Shown here in pieces: positions 34,997-43,826 of a DNA stretch of 64,000 bases. Position 1 is the stretch's first letter, and every line of letters begins with the position of its first letter. This stretch comes from Lysobacter auxotrophicus (GTDB taxonomy: Bacteria; Pseudomonadota; Gammaproteobacteria; Xanthomonadales; Xanthomonadaceae). Position numbers and translations under genes: made by a program. The stretch spans positions 2,480,001-2,544,000 of the forward strand of contig NZ_AP027041.1 in assembly GCF_027924565.1 (NCBI RefSeq), given 5' to 3'. The notes beneath the pieces are model-generated. The model searched no databases, had not been told where the DNA came from, and saw only the letters and a list, made by a program, of their open reading frames with translations.

Positions 34997-35605
34997 TCAG
35001 CCCCCGAACGAGGGGCTCATCAGGCGCTGCAGGAAGTACGTGCCGATGCGCGGCTCCATCAGCAGCATGAACAACACGCCGTACAGCGCGCCCGACAGGT
35101 GCGCGCTGTGGTTGATGTTGTCGCCGCCGCGCTTGTCCATCCAGATCGAATACGCCACGTACGCCACCGCGTACAGGATGGCCGGCATCGGCAGGAAGAA
35201 CACGATGATCAGCGACCACGGCGAGAGCAGGATGAAGGCGAACAGCACCGCCGACACCGCACCGGACGCGCCCAGGCTGCGGTAATGCGCGTCGTGCCGG
35301 TGGCGCAGGTACGTCGGCAGGATCGCGATCACGATCGCCGACAGGTAGAACAGCACGAAGCCCAGCGGCCCGATCAGCTTGCCCATCACCTCTTCGATCT
35401 GCCGGCCGAAGAAGTACAGCGTGATCATGTTGAACAGCAGGTGCGACCAGTCGGCATGCACGAAGCCGTGCGTGAGCAGGCGGTCGTACTGCTTCTTCCG
35501 GTCGATCGCCGGCGGCCACAGGATCAGGCGGTCCAGCAGCGCCGGCCGCTCGAAGGCGAGCCAGGACACCAGCACGGTCACGGCGATCAGGGCAAAGGTC
35601 AGCAT
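34997..35605 (-). CDS. Rhomboid family intramembrane serine protease
   Basis: The 202-residue protein has about six transmembrane helices. HADWSHLLFNMITLYFFG holds the conserved His/Asn of TM2, SLGASGAVSAVLFAF the GxSG nucleophile in TM4, and NINHSAHLSGALYGV the catalytic His of TM6. It cleaves transmembrane substrates within the membrane. The start MLTFALIAVT places TM1 at the N-terminus. It starts 41 nt after the POT transporter stop and may share its transcript. The substrate is unknown. Confidence 0.92.
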   Translation of the reverse strand: MLTFALIAVTVLVSWLAFERPALLDRLILWPPAIDRKKQYDRLLTHGFVHADWSHLLFNMITLYFFGRQIEEVMGKLIGPLGFVLFYLSAIVIAILPTYLRHRHDAHYRSLGASGAVSAVLFAFILLSPWSLIIVFFLPMPAILYAVAYVAYSIWMDKRGGDNINHSAHLSGALYGVLFMLLMEPRIGTYFLQRLMSPSFGG

Positions 35606-35646
35606 TCAGTGGGGTTCCAGTTCCAGGCCGGCGCCATGATGGGCGA

Positions 35647-37272
35647 TCAGGCGTGACGGTAGTTGTCCTGCATCGGGTAGCGGCGCGCGTACAGCGCGAA
35701 GGCCGCGGCCGCGACGAAGGCGAATCCGGCGAAGAAGAACATCAGGAAGGCGTTCTCGCTCAGGCCCGTCGCGCCGATGTGCGAGGTGACGTAGTCGTTG
35801 CGCACGCCCGCGTTGGTCAGCAGCACCCACAGGCTGCCGAACGTGCTGGCGAGGTACCAGAACGCCATGATCACGCCCTTCATCGCCTGCGGCGCCTGGC
35901 TGTAGGCGAACTCCAGCGCGGTCGCCGAGACCAGCACCTCGCCGAAGGTCAGCAGCGCGTACGGCAGGATCTGCCACGCCAGCGACACCGGATCGCCGCC
36001 GTCGATGTACAGCTGCAACGCGCCGGCGATCACCCACGCGACGCCGGAAAACGCGATGCCCGCGCCCATGCGCCGCAGCGCGGTGGGTTCGAAGCCCATG
36101 CGCTTGAGCGCCGGATACAGCACGAGGTTGTTGAACGGGATCAGCAGCATCACCAGCGCGGGGTTCAGCGCCTGCATCTGCGCGGCGTCGCGCACCAGCC
36201 AGCTCGGCCACCACCAGGCGTCGTGCGGCATGGCCATCTGGTTGCCCTGCAGCACCCACGTGGAAGCCTTCTGGTCGAACAGCGACCAGAACGGCGTGGT
36301 CAGCGCGAAGACGATCAGGATGCGCAGCACGGCGCGCACGCCATCGACCGCGGCGTCCGGATGCGCGCCCCGCGCCCGGTCCAGCTGCATCGAGGTGCCG
36401 ATGCCGCCGAAGGCGATGATCGCGCCCAGCGCAAGGCACGCGGAGATGACGAAGCCGAACGATTCCGGCCACCACGACAACCCGACGGTGGCGTGCACCG
36501 CCCAGCCCAGCAGCAGGCCGAGCGCCAGCGCGAAGCCGCCCATCGCGACCAGGAAGCCCGCGCGCCCCGGCCCGGGCGCGAACAGCGCGGTGCGGGCGAC
36601 GTGCAGGAAGGAGTCCGGATCCGACGCCGGCGGCGGCACGTTGACGTACTGCTTGCGGCCGAGCCAGAAGATGAACGTCGCGATGAACATCAGCGCGCCC
36701 GGGATGCCGAACGCCACCGCCGGCCCGTATTCGCGCAGGAAGATCGGCATCAGCAGCGACGCGAAGAAGCTGCCGAAGTTGATGATCCAGTAGAAGCCGT
36801 CGAACACCTTGCGCGCGAGGTGCTTGTTGGTCTGGTCGAACTGGTCGCCGACGAAGGACACCACCAGCGGCTTGATGCCGCCCGAGCCCAGCGCGATCAG
36901 GAACAGGCCGGTGTAGAAGCCCGTGCGATGGTGCTCGAACAGCGCCAGGCACGCGTGGCCGGCGCAGTAGATCAGCGAGAACCACAGCACCGTGCGGTAC
37001 TTGCCGAAGAAGCGGTCGGCCAGCCAGCCGCCCAGCAGCGGGAAGAAATACACGCCGATGACGAAGGTGTGGAACACCTCCTTGGCCATGTCGCCGCGTT
37101 CTTCCGCGGGCAGGTAGGCCAGCAGCGCGCTGGAAGCGAGGAACTGCACCAGGATGTTGCGCATCCCGTAGAAACTGAAGCGCTCGCAGCCTTCGTTGCC
37201 GATGATGTAGGGAATCTGGCGCGGAAGCTTGGCGCTGCTTCCGGCCGGGGCTGCGGTCGCGGGAATCGTCAT
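35647..37272 (-). CDS. POT/PTR2 proton-dependent oligopeptide transporter
   Basis: The 541-residue MFS protein has about 14 transmembrane helices and the POT N-terminal signature NEGCERFSFYGMRNILVQFL, with the proton-coupling ExxER motif in TM1. It continues with LGGWLADRFFGKYRT (the MFS loop motif) and ALGSGGIKPLVVSFVGDQFDQ, the PTR2 signature. It imports di- and tripeptides with protons. It is the second gene downstream of a clear terminator (37351-37380), so it has its own promoter between 37273 and 37350. Confidence 0.93.
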   Translation of the reverse strand: MTIPATAAPAGSSAKLPRQIPYIIGNEGCERFSFYGMRNILVQFLASSALLAYLPAEERGDMAKEVFHTFVIGVYFFPLLGGWLADRFFGKYRTVLWFSLIYCAGHACLALFEHHRTGFYTGLFLIALGSGGIKPLVVSFVGDQFDQTNKHLARKVFDGFYWIINFGSFFASLLMPIFLREYGPAVAFGIPGALMFIATFIFWLGRKQYVNVPPPASDPDSFLHVARTALFAPGPGRAGFLVAMGGFALALGLLLGWAVHATVGLSWWPESFGFVISACLALGAIIAFGGIGTSMQLDRARGAHPDAAVDGVRAVLRILIVFALTTPFWSLFDQKASTWVLQGNQMAMPHDAWWWPSWLVRDAAQMQALNPALVMLLIPFNNLVLYPALKRMGFEPTALRRMGAGIAFSGVAWVIAGALQLYIDGGDPVSLAWQILPYALLTFGEVLVSATALEFAYSQAPQAMKGVIMAFWYLASTFGSLWVLLTNAGVRNDYVTSHIGATGLSENAFLMFFFAGFAFVAAAAFALYARRYPMQDNYRHA

Positions 37273-37350
37273 CCGGTTCTGCCTGGTCTCGTGGTCGCCG
37301 CGAATCCATTCGCCGGGCGGGACGGCCCGCCGCGTGGTTCAGGGCGACGG

Positions 37351-37380
37351 GCAAAAAACAGGCGGAGTTCACACTCCGCC
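37351..37380 (-). terminator. Rho-independent terminator for the lipoprotein/GST transcript
   Basis: On the minus strand an 8-bp stem (GGCGGAGT/ACTCCGCC) with a 4-nt loop runs into TGTTTTTTGC. It lies downstream of the lipoprotein gene ending at 37585 and upstream of the POT transporter, separating two transcription units. The rest of the 312-nt gap 37273-37584 holds the family B repeat pair and no gene. Confidence 0.88.
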
Positions 37381-37484
37381 GCTCCCCGGAGAGTAGCAAG
37401 GGCCCCGCGGCAAGCGAAGTGCTGGGGCGGGCGGGATGCGGACAGGCGCGGGTCGTGTGGTCGACGCGGCGCTTTCGTAGCGCT

Positions 37485-37557
37485 TGTAGCCCGGGTAAGC
37501 GCAGCGCACCCGGGAAGGCGCGCGGACCCCGGGTGCGCTTCGCTTACCCGGGCTACG
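37485..37557. repeat. Inverted pair of family B repeats
   Basis: TGTAGCCCGGGTAAGCGCAGCGCACCCGGG (37485-37514, read in two parts) faces its inverted copy CCCGGGTGCGCTTCGCTTACCCGGGCTAC (37529-37557). The two arms can form a long stem over a 14-nt loop. Single or paired copies recur at 42023 and 56550. Confidence 0.85.
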
Positions 37558-37584
37558 AACGCCGGTGATCGACCGGTCGCGTGG

Positions 37585-38433
37585 CTACTGCGCCGCGCCG
37601 CCCGTGTCGTCGGCGAGATCGGCCGCGTCGTCCAAGCTGGCGGTATCCGAGTCCTCCGCCGCGACAGCGGACGCATCCGCACCCGGCGACGCGTCGGCCG
37701 CCTGCACCTCCAGCGTGTACTGGAAGTTCTGCATCGTCTGGCGCGGACCTTCGCGGTAGCCCGCGGCGATCGCCAGCGTGTGCTGGCCCGGCGGCAGCGG
37801 CTTGAGCATCAGCCAGTAGCCGTCGGTGGCGACGGCGGCATCGCCGGCGGTCACCGTGAAGCACGAACCGCCGGCCGCGCGCATGCGCTGGTACTGGCCG
37901 ATCGGGCGGCCGTCGAGCAGCACCAGCCCGGTGTAGACGTGGTCGGCGAAATTGGCCGCGCGCTGCTGCTTCTGCGTGCACGAAAGCGCCTGCGTCTGAC
38001 CGACGTCGCCGGCCGCGACGGCCCACGCGATGAGCGGGACGAACAGGTGCCGGTCGGCCGGGATCGTGCAGCTGCGCACCGCGTCGAAGGAACCGTCCGT
38101 GCCGGCGAGGAACCACACCGGGCCGTCCTGGTGCATCGCGCAGCGGCTGCCGTCGCGATCCTGGTACGGCGCCTTGCCGTCGAACCGGCCCGCCCATTGC
38201 CACCAGCGCGACGACCATTGCGCCTGCGTGGTATCGGCGACGGCGGCATCGGCCGGAACCCAGCGATCGTCCAGGCTCACCACCGGCGGCGGGGGCGGCG
38301 CTTCGCGCTGCTGCGCCCAGCCCATTTCCTCGCGGATGTCCTGCGCTTCCTTGCAGCCGGTGGCGAACAGCGCCCCGGCCACGCACGTCGTCGCAAGCGC
38401 CACGCGCGCGGCGGCCTTCAGCGTCATGCCCAT
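37585..38433 (-). CDS. Secreted lipoprotein of an uncharacterised WWQW/GPVWFLAG family
   Basis: The 282-residue precursor has a lipoprotein signal with FATGC as lipobox. The mature part contains SSRWWQWAGRFDG, DRDGSRCAMHQDGPVWFLAGT and SCTIPADRHLFVPLIAWAV. This recurring WW-W, GPVWFLAG and C-PA pattern is familiar from many uncharacterised secreted bacterial proteins. The C-terminus is a low-complexity Ala/Asp tail. GAGGGG lies 8 nt before the ATG at 38433, so the start overlaps the GST gene by 10 nt; an ATG two codons later gives an ATGA overlap. No function is known. Confidence 0.78.
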   Translation of the reverse strand: MGMTLKAAARVALATTCVAGALFATGCKEAQDIREEMGWAQQREAPPPPPVVSLDDRWVPADAAVADTTQAQWSSRWWQWAGRFDGKAPYQDRDGSRCAMHQDGPVWFLAGTDGSFDAVRSCTIPADRHLFVPLIAWAVAAGDVGQTQALSCTQKQQRAANFADHVYTGLVLLDGRPIGQYQRMRAAGGSCFTVTAGDAAVATDGYWLMLKPLPPGQHTLAIAAGYREGPRQTMQNFQYTLEVQAADASPGADASAVAAEDSDTASLDDAADLADDTGGAAQ

Positions 38434-39053
38434 TCGGTCAGCCCCTCGCGTTCGTACAGCGTGCGGAACGACGGCCGCGCCTTCATGCGCTCGGCCAGCG
38501 CCGCCAGGTGCGGCCACGTGTGGCCCGGACGCGGCATGTTGCGCGTCCAGCGCATGAGCATGGTCAGGTAGAAGTCGGCCGCGCTCAGGCGATCGCCGAG
38601 CAGGTACGGGCCGTTCGCGGCCAGATGCGCGTCGAGCCGGTCCCACGTCGCCTCGATGCGGCGGCGCGCGCCGTCGAGCACGCGGTCGGGATGTTCGGCG
38701 TCGATGTCCTGCGGATACCACCACAGCCGCAGCGGCGACTGCAGCGTGTTGGCGATGTTGAGCATCCACTGCAGGTACTCGCCGCGCTTCGCATCGTCCA
38801 GCGACGGCGCGAATCCCGCCTGCGGATGGCGATCGGCCAGGTGCAGCACCAGCGCGGCGGCTTCGTACAGCGGTTGGCCGTCGACGACCAGCGTCGGCAC
38901 CACGCCATTGGGGTTGAGCGCGAGGTATTCCGCGCTTTTCTGCTGGCCGGCCTTGGTGTCGACCAGCGCCAGTTCGTGCGGGACGTCCAGCTCGATGAGC
39001 AGCCAATGGACGACCAGACTCGCCGCCCCCGGCGAGTAGTAAAGACGGTACAT
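38424..39053 (-). CDS. Beta-class-like glutathione S-transferase
   Basis: The 209-residue protein begins MYRLYYSPGAASLVVHWLL and has LNPNGVVPTLVVDG (cis-Pro) and LYEAAALVLHLAD before the alpha-helical domain. Beta-class enzymes carry Cys in the SPGACS motif; here the position is Ala (SPGAAS), so the glutathione-linking Cys is absent. GGGGGA precedes the ATG. The gene overlaps the downstream lipoprotein gene. Substrate and activity are uncertain. Confidence 0.85.
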   Translation of the reverse strand: MYRLYYSPGAASLVVHWLLIELDVPHELALVDTKAGQQKSAEYLALNPNGVVPTLVVDGQPLYEAAALVLHLADRHPQAGFAPSLDDAKRGEYLQWMLNIANTLQSPLRLWWYPQDIDAEHPDRVLDGARRRIEATWDRLDAHLAANGPYLLGDRLSAADFYLTMLMRWTRNMPRPGHTWPHLAALAERMKARPSFRTLYEREGLTEWA

Positions 39054-39218
39054 GCGGCATTCCCCCGGAATGAGCGCGAATGATCGCATGACGCTCACGC
39101 GGGGAAGTGGGCGAAACGTCACGGCATCTCCCACGACGCGCGCCCATCACCGCCTTTTCGCGCCGCGTCCACCCGCGCGGGCGGATGGTGAAACCCCGCC
39201 CGCGCCGCATGAAGTGCA

Positions 39219-41804
39219 ATGAGCCTGACGGAATACCGCCGCAAGCGTCAGTTCAACAAGACCCGCGAACCCGAGCCCGGCAAGCGCCTGCCGCAGGGCC
39301 AACGGGCCATCTTCGTCGTCCAGCTGCACCACGCGAGCCGGCGGCATTACGACTTCCGCCTGCAGATCGGCGACGCGCTGAAAAGCTGGGCCGTGCCGAA
39401 GGGCCCGAGCTACGACCCGAACGTGAAGCGCATGGCCGTCGAGGTCGAAGACCATCCGGTCGATTACGCGCAATTCGAAGGCGAGATCCCGAAAGGCCAT
39501 TACGGCGGCGGGCATGTGGCGCAGTTCGATCACGGCGTGTGGGCGACGCAATACGATCCGGAGGAACAGCTCGCCAAGGGGCACCTGCGCTTCGAGCTGT
39601 TCGGCGACAAGCTCAAGGGCGGCTGGCACCTGGTGCGCTCGGGCAAGCCGGCGCGCCAGCCGCAGTGGCTGCTGTTCAAGGACAAGGACGAATACGCCGG
39701 AACGCTGGAAGCCGACGACCTGCTCGCCGACGTCACCCCGCCGCCGGACGAAGACGCCAAGCGCGCCGGACGCGGAAAGGCCAGGCGCAAGCGCGAAACC
39801 GAAGTGCCCGTGCGCAGCGCCACGCGCCATCGCGACTGGGCGAAACTCGCGATGAAACTCACCGGCGCGCGCAAAGCCGCCGCGCCGACGGAGTTCTTCG
39901 CGCCGCAGCTGGCCAAGCTCGGCGACGCACCGCCGGACGGCGACCAGTGGCTGCACGAGATCAAGTGGGACGGCTACCGCATCGTCGCCACCGTCGCGAA
40001 GGGCAAGGCGAAGCTGTGGTCGCGCAACGCACTGGACTGGACCGACAAGGTGCCGGAAATCACCGGCGCGATCGAAGCGCTGGGCCTCAAATCCGCCGCG
40101 CTCGACGGCGAGCTCATCGCCGGCAACGGCACGCGCGACGACTTCAACCTGTTGCAGGCCACGCTGTCGGGCGAGCGCCAGGGCCTGCTTTCGTACGCGT
40201 TGTTCGACCTGCTGCACATCGACGGCGTGGACATCAGCAAGGCGCCGCTGATCGAACGCAAGGCGCTGCTGGAGCAGGTGCTCGGCGAAGGCACGCGCCA
40301 CCTGTCGTACAGCTCGCACGCGGTGGGCGACGGTGAGCAGGCGTTCGAACTCGCCGGGCAGCAGGATTTCGAAGGCATCATTTCCAAGCGCGCGGATCGC
40401 GCCTACCACTCCGGGCGCGGCGACGACTGGCGCAAGACCAAGGCGCTGCACAGCGACGAATACGCGGTCGTCGGCTGGACGGCGCCGAAAGGCAGCCGCA
40501 GCGGGTTCGGCTCGCTGCTGCTCGCCACGCCCGACAAGCGCCACGGCTGGGCCTACGTGGGCCGCGTCGGCAGCGGGTTTTCGGACACGCTGATCAAGGA
40601 CATCAGCAAGCGGCTCGGACGCGGCGGATCGAAGGAACCGACCGTGTACGTGCCCGAGAACGACACCGACCTGCGCAGCGCGAAGTGGTTCGAACCGCGC
40701 TTCGTGGTCGAGGTGAACTTCCGCGGCATCGGCGGGCAGGGGCTACTCCGGCAGCCGTCGCTGAAGGCCGTGCGCGACGACAAGCGCATCGAGGACCTGG
40801 GCGACAGCGATCGCGGTCCGCGCGGTTCGGCTGCGAAAGGCGCATCGAAGTCCGCCGCATCGAAGTCCGCGGCGACGAAGAAGACCGCGAAGAAGGCAAC
40901 GAAAGCCTCGGCGAAAACTCCGGCGACACCCGCGCGCACGCCGCCCAAGCTCAGCAGCCCGACGAAGGTGCTGTATCCCGACGACGGCTACACCAAGCTC
41001 GACGTCGCCAACTACTACGCCGCGGTGCGAGACCACCTGCTGCCGGAAATCGCCGGGCGCCCGCTGTCGATCATCCGCTGCCCGGCGGGTACGGACAAAC
41101 CGTGTTTCTTCCAGAAGCACCACACGCCGGGACTGGAACTGGTCGAGTTCGTCCGCCTGAAGGAAGAAGCGGGCAACAACGCCAACTACCTGGTGGTGAA
41201 CGACGAAGCCGCGCTGATGGAACTGGTGCAGTTCAACGCGCTGGAATTCCATCCGTGGGGCGCGCACGCGGACGATCCCGATCGCGCCGACCGCATCGTC
41301 TTCGACCTCGACCCAGGCCCCGACGTCCCGTTCGCCGAGGTGAAACGCGCGGCGCTCGACGTGCGCAAGCGCCTGATCGAACTGGAACTGGAATCCTTCC
41401 TGCGCACCACCGGCGGCAAGGGCCTGCACGTGGTGGTGCCGCTGAATCCGGGCTGCGACTGGAGCCTGGTGAAGCCGTTCGCGCAGAGCTTCGCGGAGGT
41501 GATGTCGCAGGCCGAGCCCGATCGGTTCCTGTCGGTGTCGACCAAGCGCCTGCGCAACAAGCGCATCTTCGTCGACTACCTGCGCAACGGGCGCGGCGCG
41601 ACGGCGGTGGCGTCGTATTCGCTGCGCGCACGCCCGCGCGCGCCCGTGTCGATGCCGCTGGCGTGGAGCGAGCTGTCGAAACTCAAGCGCGGCGACGCGT
41701 TCACCATCGCCGACGTCCCCGCGCGCCTGAAGCGTCGCCGCAAGGACCCATGGGCGGGCATCGAGAAGGTAAAACAGAACCTGTCGAAGTTCTCGGCGGA
41801 TTGA
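39219..41804 (+). CDS. ligD: Multidomain NHEJ DNA ligase D
   Basis: The 861-residue protein carries three domains in the order phosphoesterase, ligase, polymerase. The PE part (about 1-165) has VVQLHHASRRHYDFRLQ with the metal histidines. The ligase part (about 225-530) has HEIKWDGYRIV with the adenylated Lys near 248 and LDGELIAG. A Ser/Lys/Ala linker (about 540-565) leads to the primase-like polymerase (about 570-855) with IVFDLDPGP and GGKGLHVVVPL. It fills, trims and seals double-strand breaks with Ku. The Ku gene lies 4.7 kb away rather than adjacent. Confidence 0.96.
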   Translation: MSLTEYRRKRQFNKTREPEPGKRLPQGQRAIFVVQLHHASRRHYDFRLQIGDALKSWAVPKGPSYDPNVKRMAVEVEDHPVDYAQFEGEIPKGHYGGGHVAQFDHGVWATQYDPEEQLAKGHLRFELFGDKLKGGWHLVRSGKPARQPQWLLFKDKDEYAGTLEADDLLADVTPPPDEDAKRAGRGKARRKRETEVPVRSATRHRDWAKLAMKLTGARKAAAPTEFFAPQLAKLGDAPPDGDQWLHEIKWDGYRIVATVAKGKAKLWSRNALDWTDKVPEITGAIEALGLKSAALDGELIAGNGTRDDFNLLQATLSGERQGLLSYALFDLLHIDGVDISKAPLIERKALLEQVLGEGTRHLSYSSHAVGDGEQAFELAGQQDFEGIISKRADRAYHSGRGDDWRKTKALHSDEYAVVGWTAPKGSRSGFGSLLLATPDKRHGWAYVGRVGSGFSDTLIKDISKRLGRGGSKEPTVYVPENDTDLRSAKWFEPRFVVEVNFRGIGGQGLLRQPSLKAVRDDKRIEDLGDSDRGPRGSAAKGASKSAASKSAATKKTAKKATKASAKTPATPARTPPKLSSPTKVLYPDDGYTKLDVANYYAAVRDHLLPEIAGRPLSIIRCPAGTDKPCFFQKHHTPGLELVEFVRLKEEAGNNANYLVVNDEAALMELVQFNALEFHPWGAHADDPDRADRIVFDLDPGPDVPFAEVKRAALDVRKRLIELELESFLRTTGGKGLHVVVPLNPGCDWSLVKPFAQSFAEVMSQAEPDRFLSVSTKRLRNKRIFVDYLRNGRGATAVASYSLRARPRAPVSMPLAWSELSKLKRGDAFTIADVPARLKRRRKDPWAGIEKVKQNLSKFSAD

Positions 41805-41839
41805 GGGCGCGCCGTGTTGTAGCGCGGTTGCGAACCACA

Positions 41840-41985
41840 CCGTCATCCGGGCGAACACACCGTCATCCCGGCGAACCACGCCGTCATCCCGGCGAAGGCC
41901 GGGATCCAGGCTCGTAGCGCAGGGGCACTCCCACGCAGGCTCGAGGCTTCCGGCCTGGGTTCCGGCCTTCGCCGGGATGACGGGA
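41840..41985. repeat. Cluster of family A repeats, three direct copies and one inverted
   Basis: Two truncated copies (41840 and 41860, CGTCATC onward) are followed by a full copy at 41882-41910 and an inverted full copy at 41956-41983 (TTCCGGCCTTCGCCGGGATGACG). They lie in the gap between ligD and the subtilase gene. A family B element follows at 42023. No coding sequence is seen in 41805-42281 apart from the subtilase leader. Confidence 0.85.
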
Positions 41986-42022
41986 TCGCCCGCGTGCGCC
42001 ACCCGCAACCTTCCCGCTCCCT

Positions 42023-42062
42023 CCCCGGGTGCGCTCCGCTTACCCGGGCTACAAACGCCGGG
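42023..42062. repeat. Family B repeat, single copy
   Basis: CCCCGGGTGCGCTCCGCTTACCCGGG followed by CTACAAACGCC matches the inverted arm at 37528-37557. It is the second repeat family in this 477-nt gap. Confidence 0.8.
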
Positions 42063-42281
42063 GTCGTCCCGCATACAGCTTCGGTCTTTACACCGTTCCG
42101 ACAAGCGCACGACCCGGACGCAACAAATCCGCGCGCACCATCCGCCGACCGGATGCGCACGCTTTCGGCATGGGGACTCCACAGGGACGAGGGCGGCCTG
42201 TTGCCCGTCGTAGTCGCGTTTGCTCCGGGCAACCCTGTCCCGCGCCCGTCCGAACGGGCCACCCTCCGAGGAGATCCACCC

Positions 42282-43658
42282 GTGATCAACAAAGCCCTGA
42301 GCGTCCTCGCCCTCGCCTGCGCCCTTCCCGTCGCAGCGCAGGCCGCCTCCGGTTCACGACAGCTAGGCGTCAACGTCCTGCTCAACGGCGACGCCACGCC
42401 GGCGACGCTCGCCAAGCTCGGCGCGTACGGCACCGTGCGCGACGTGGTGGCCGAAATCGACCTCGTCACGCTCAAGACCACCGAAAGCCAGCTCGCCGCC
42501 ATCCGCGCCCTGCCCTTCGTCATCGCCGCCAATCCCGACGCCGAGCGCAAGGGCAGCCCGGTCGATACGGTCAGCGCGACCAACTTCGCCAACGGCCTGA
42601 GCACGTGGGACCAGGACGCGGTGGACGTCACCAACTTCGGCGTCGGACGCACCGCCGCGTACGATGGCAACGGCGTGTACGTCGCCGTGCTCGACACCGG
42701 CCTGCTCGACACCTGGCGCCAGTATTTCCCGCAGGAACGCATCGCCACGCAGTTCGCCAAAGCCTTCAACGGCGGCGGCGGCGAAAAGGGCAACGTGTCC
42801 GATCCGACGAACAAGTGGGAGCACGACCAGAACTCGCACGGCACGCACGTCACCAGCACGATCCTCGGCTACAGCCTGGGCGGCGTGCCGATCAACGGCA
42901 CCGCGCCGAAATCGACCGTCATCCCGGTGAAGGTGCTGAACCAGAACGGTTCGGGCTGGTCGTCGGTGGTGGCGGCCGGCATCGTCTACGTCGCCAACCT
43001 CAAGGCCAGCGGCGCGCTCGGCGCATCGCCGGTGGTGATCAACATGAGCCTGGGCGGTTCGGTGCTCGATGCGTCCGAGAAGGCCGCGATCGATTACGCG
43101 ATCTCCAAGGGCGTGGTGATCGTCGCGTCCGCCGGCAACGAGGGCGATGCGGGCATGGGCTATCCGGGCGCGTACGCACCGGTGATCTCGGTCGCCGCGT
43201 CGGGATGGAACGGCCAGTGGAAGCCCGGCGCCGACGGCAATCCGGGTAACTGGTGGAACGCCGACGACGTACCCGATCCGACCAACACGGCGGACTTCCA
43301 CATCGCCGATTTCTCCAGCCGCCAACTGGCCGGACAGGATCTCGACGTCGTCGCGCCGGGTTCGTGGGTGGTCGGCCCGTACCAGACGCAGAGCGGCAAG
43401 ACCTCGTACTTCTATCTGAGCGGCACCTCGATGTCCTCGCCGCACGTGGCGGGCATCGCCGCGCTGATGCTGCAGAAGAACCCGGGCCTGGTGCAGGCGG
43501 ACGTCGAGGACATCCTCACCACCGCGGCGATCCCGTGGGGCGCCGGATGCGCGCTCGTCTCGCAGCCGTCGGGCCCGGCGGTGAACGAATGCTGGGGCGC
43601 GAACGCGACGGGCTCGGGGTTGATCACGGCGGCGAATGCGCTGTCGCTCACGCCGTGA
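42282..43658 (+). CDS. Secreted subtilisin-like serine protease (S8 family)
   Basis: The 458-residue precursor starts with GTG after CGAGGAG and has a signal peptide (MINKALSVLALACALPVAAQA). A prodomain-like region covers about residues 25-90. The catalytic Asp is in YVAVLDTGLLD (about 137), His in NSHGTHVTSTI (about 185) and Ser in SGTSMSSPHVAGIAAL (about 383); the oxyanion Asn is in VIVASAGNEGDAG. It would be secreted to the periplasm or medium. No PPC or other C-terminal domain is present, unlike many Lysobacter subtilases. An in-frame extension upstream runs through repeat DNA and is rejected. Confidence 0.94.
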   Translation: MINKALSVLALACALPVAAQAASGSRQLGVNVLLNGDATPATLAKLGAYGTVRDVVAEIDLVTLKTTESQLAAIRALPFVIAANPDAERKGSPVDTVSATNFANGLSTWDQDAVDVTNFGVGRTAAYDGNGVYVAVLDTGLLDTWRQYFPQERIATQFAKAFNGGGGEKGNVSDPTNKWEHDQNSHGTHVTSTILGYSLGGVPINGTAPKSTVIPVKVLNQNGSGWSSVVAAGIVYVANLKASGALGASPVVINMSLGGSVLDASEKAAIDYAISKGVVIVASAGNEGDAGMGYPGAYAPVISVAASGWNGQWKPGADGNPGNWWNADDVPDPTNTADFHIADFSSRQLAGQDLDVVAPGSWVVGPYQTQSGKTSYFYLSGTSMSSPHVAGIAALMLQKNPGLVQADVEDILTTAAIPWGAGCALVSQPSGPAVNECWGANATGSGLITAANALSLTP

Positions 43659-43708
43659 GGTGATGCGGGCGTTGTTTTTCGCGTTCTTCCCTCATCCGCC
43701 TGCCGGCA

Positions 43709-43807
43709 CCTTCTCCCGCACGCGGGAGAAGGGCTGGTCCCGACGCGATGCATGCAATCGCATTGAACATGGCGAGTTGAGCCCCTCTCCCGCTCGCGGG
43801 AGAGGGG
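43709..43807. repeat. Two family C hairpins between convergent genes
   Basis: CCTTCTCCCGCACGCGGGAGAAGG (43709-43732) and CCCCTCTCCCGC-TCGCGGGAGAGGGG (43782-43807) are two strong GC-rich hairpins. The second is followed by TTGGGGTGAGGG, as in the family C part of the 14.8-kb block. They sit between the subtilase gene and the convergent LysR gene and probably end both transcripts. Confidence 0.82.
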
Positions 43808-43826
43808 TTGGGGTGAGGGCCGGACG

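Noticed and set aside
35653-38571. Plus-strand open frame of 972 codons
   Set aside because: It is antisense to the POT transporter and the lipoprotein; the composition is Arg/Gln/His-rich with no domain.
41994-42281. N-terminal extension of the subtilase by 96 residues
   Set aside because: It would translate repeat DNA; the GTG at 42282 has a ribosome site and opens directly into a signal peptide.
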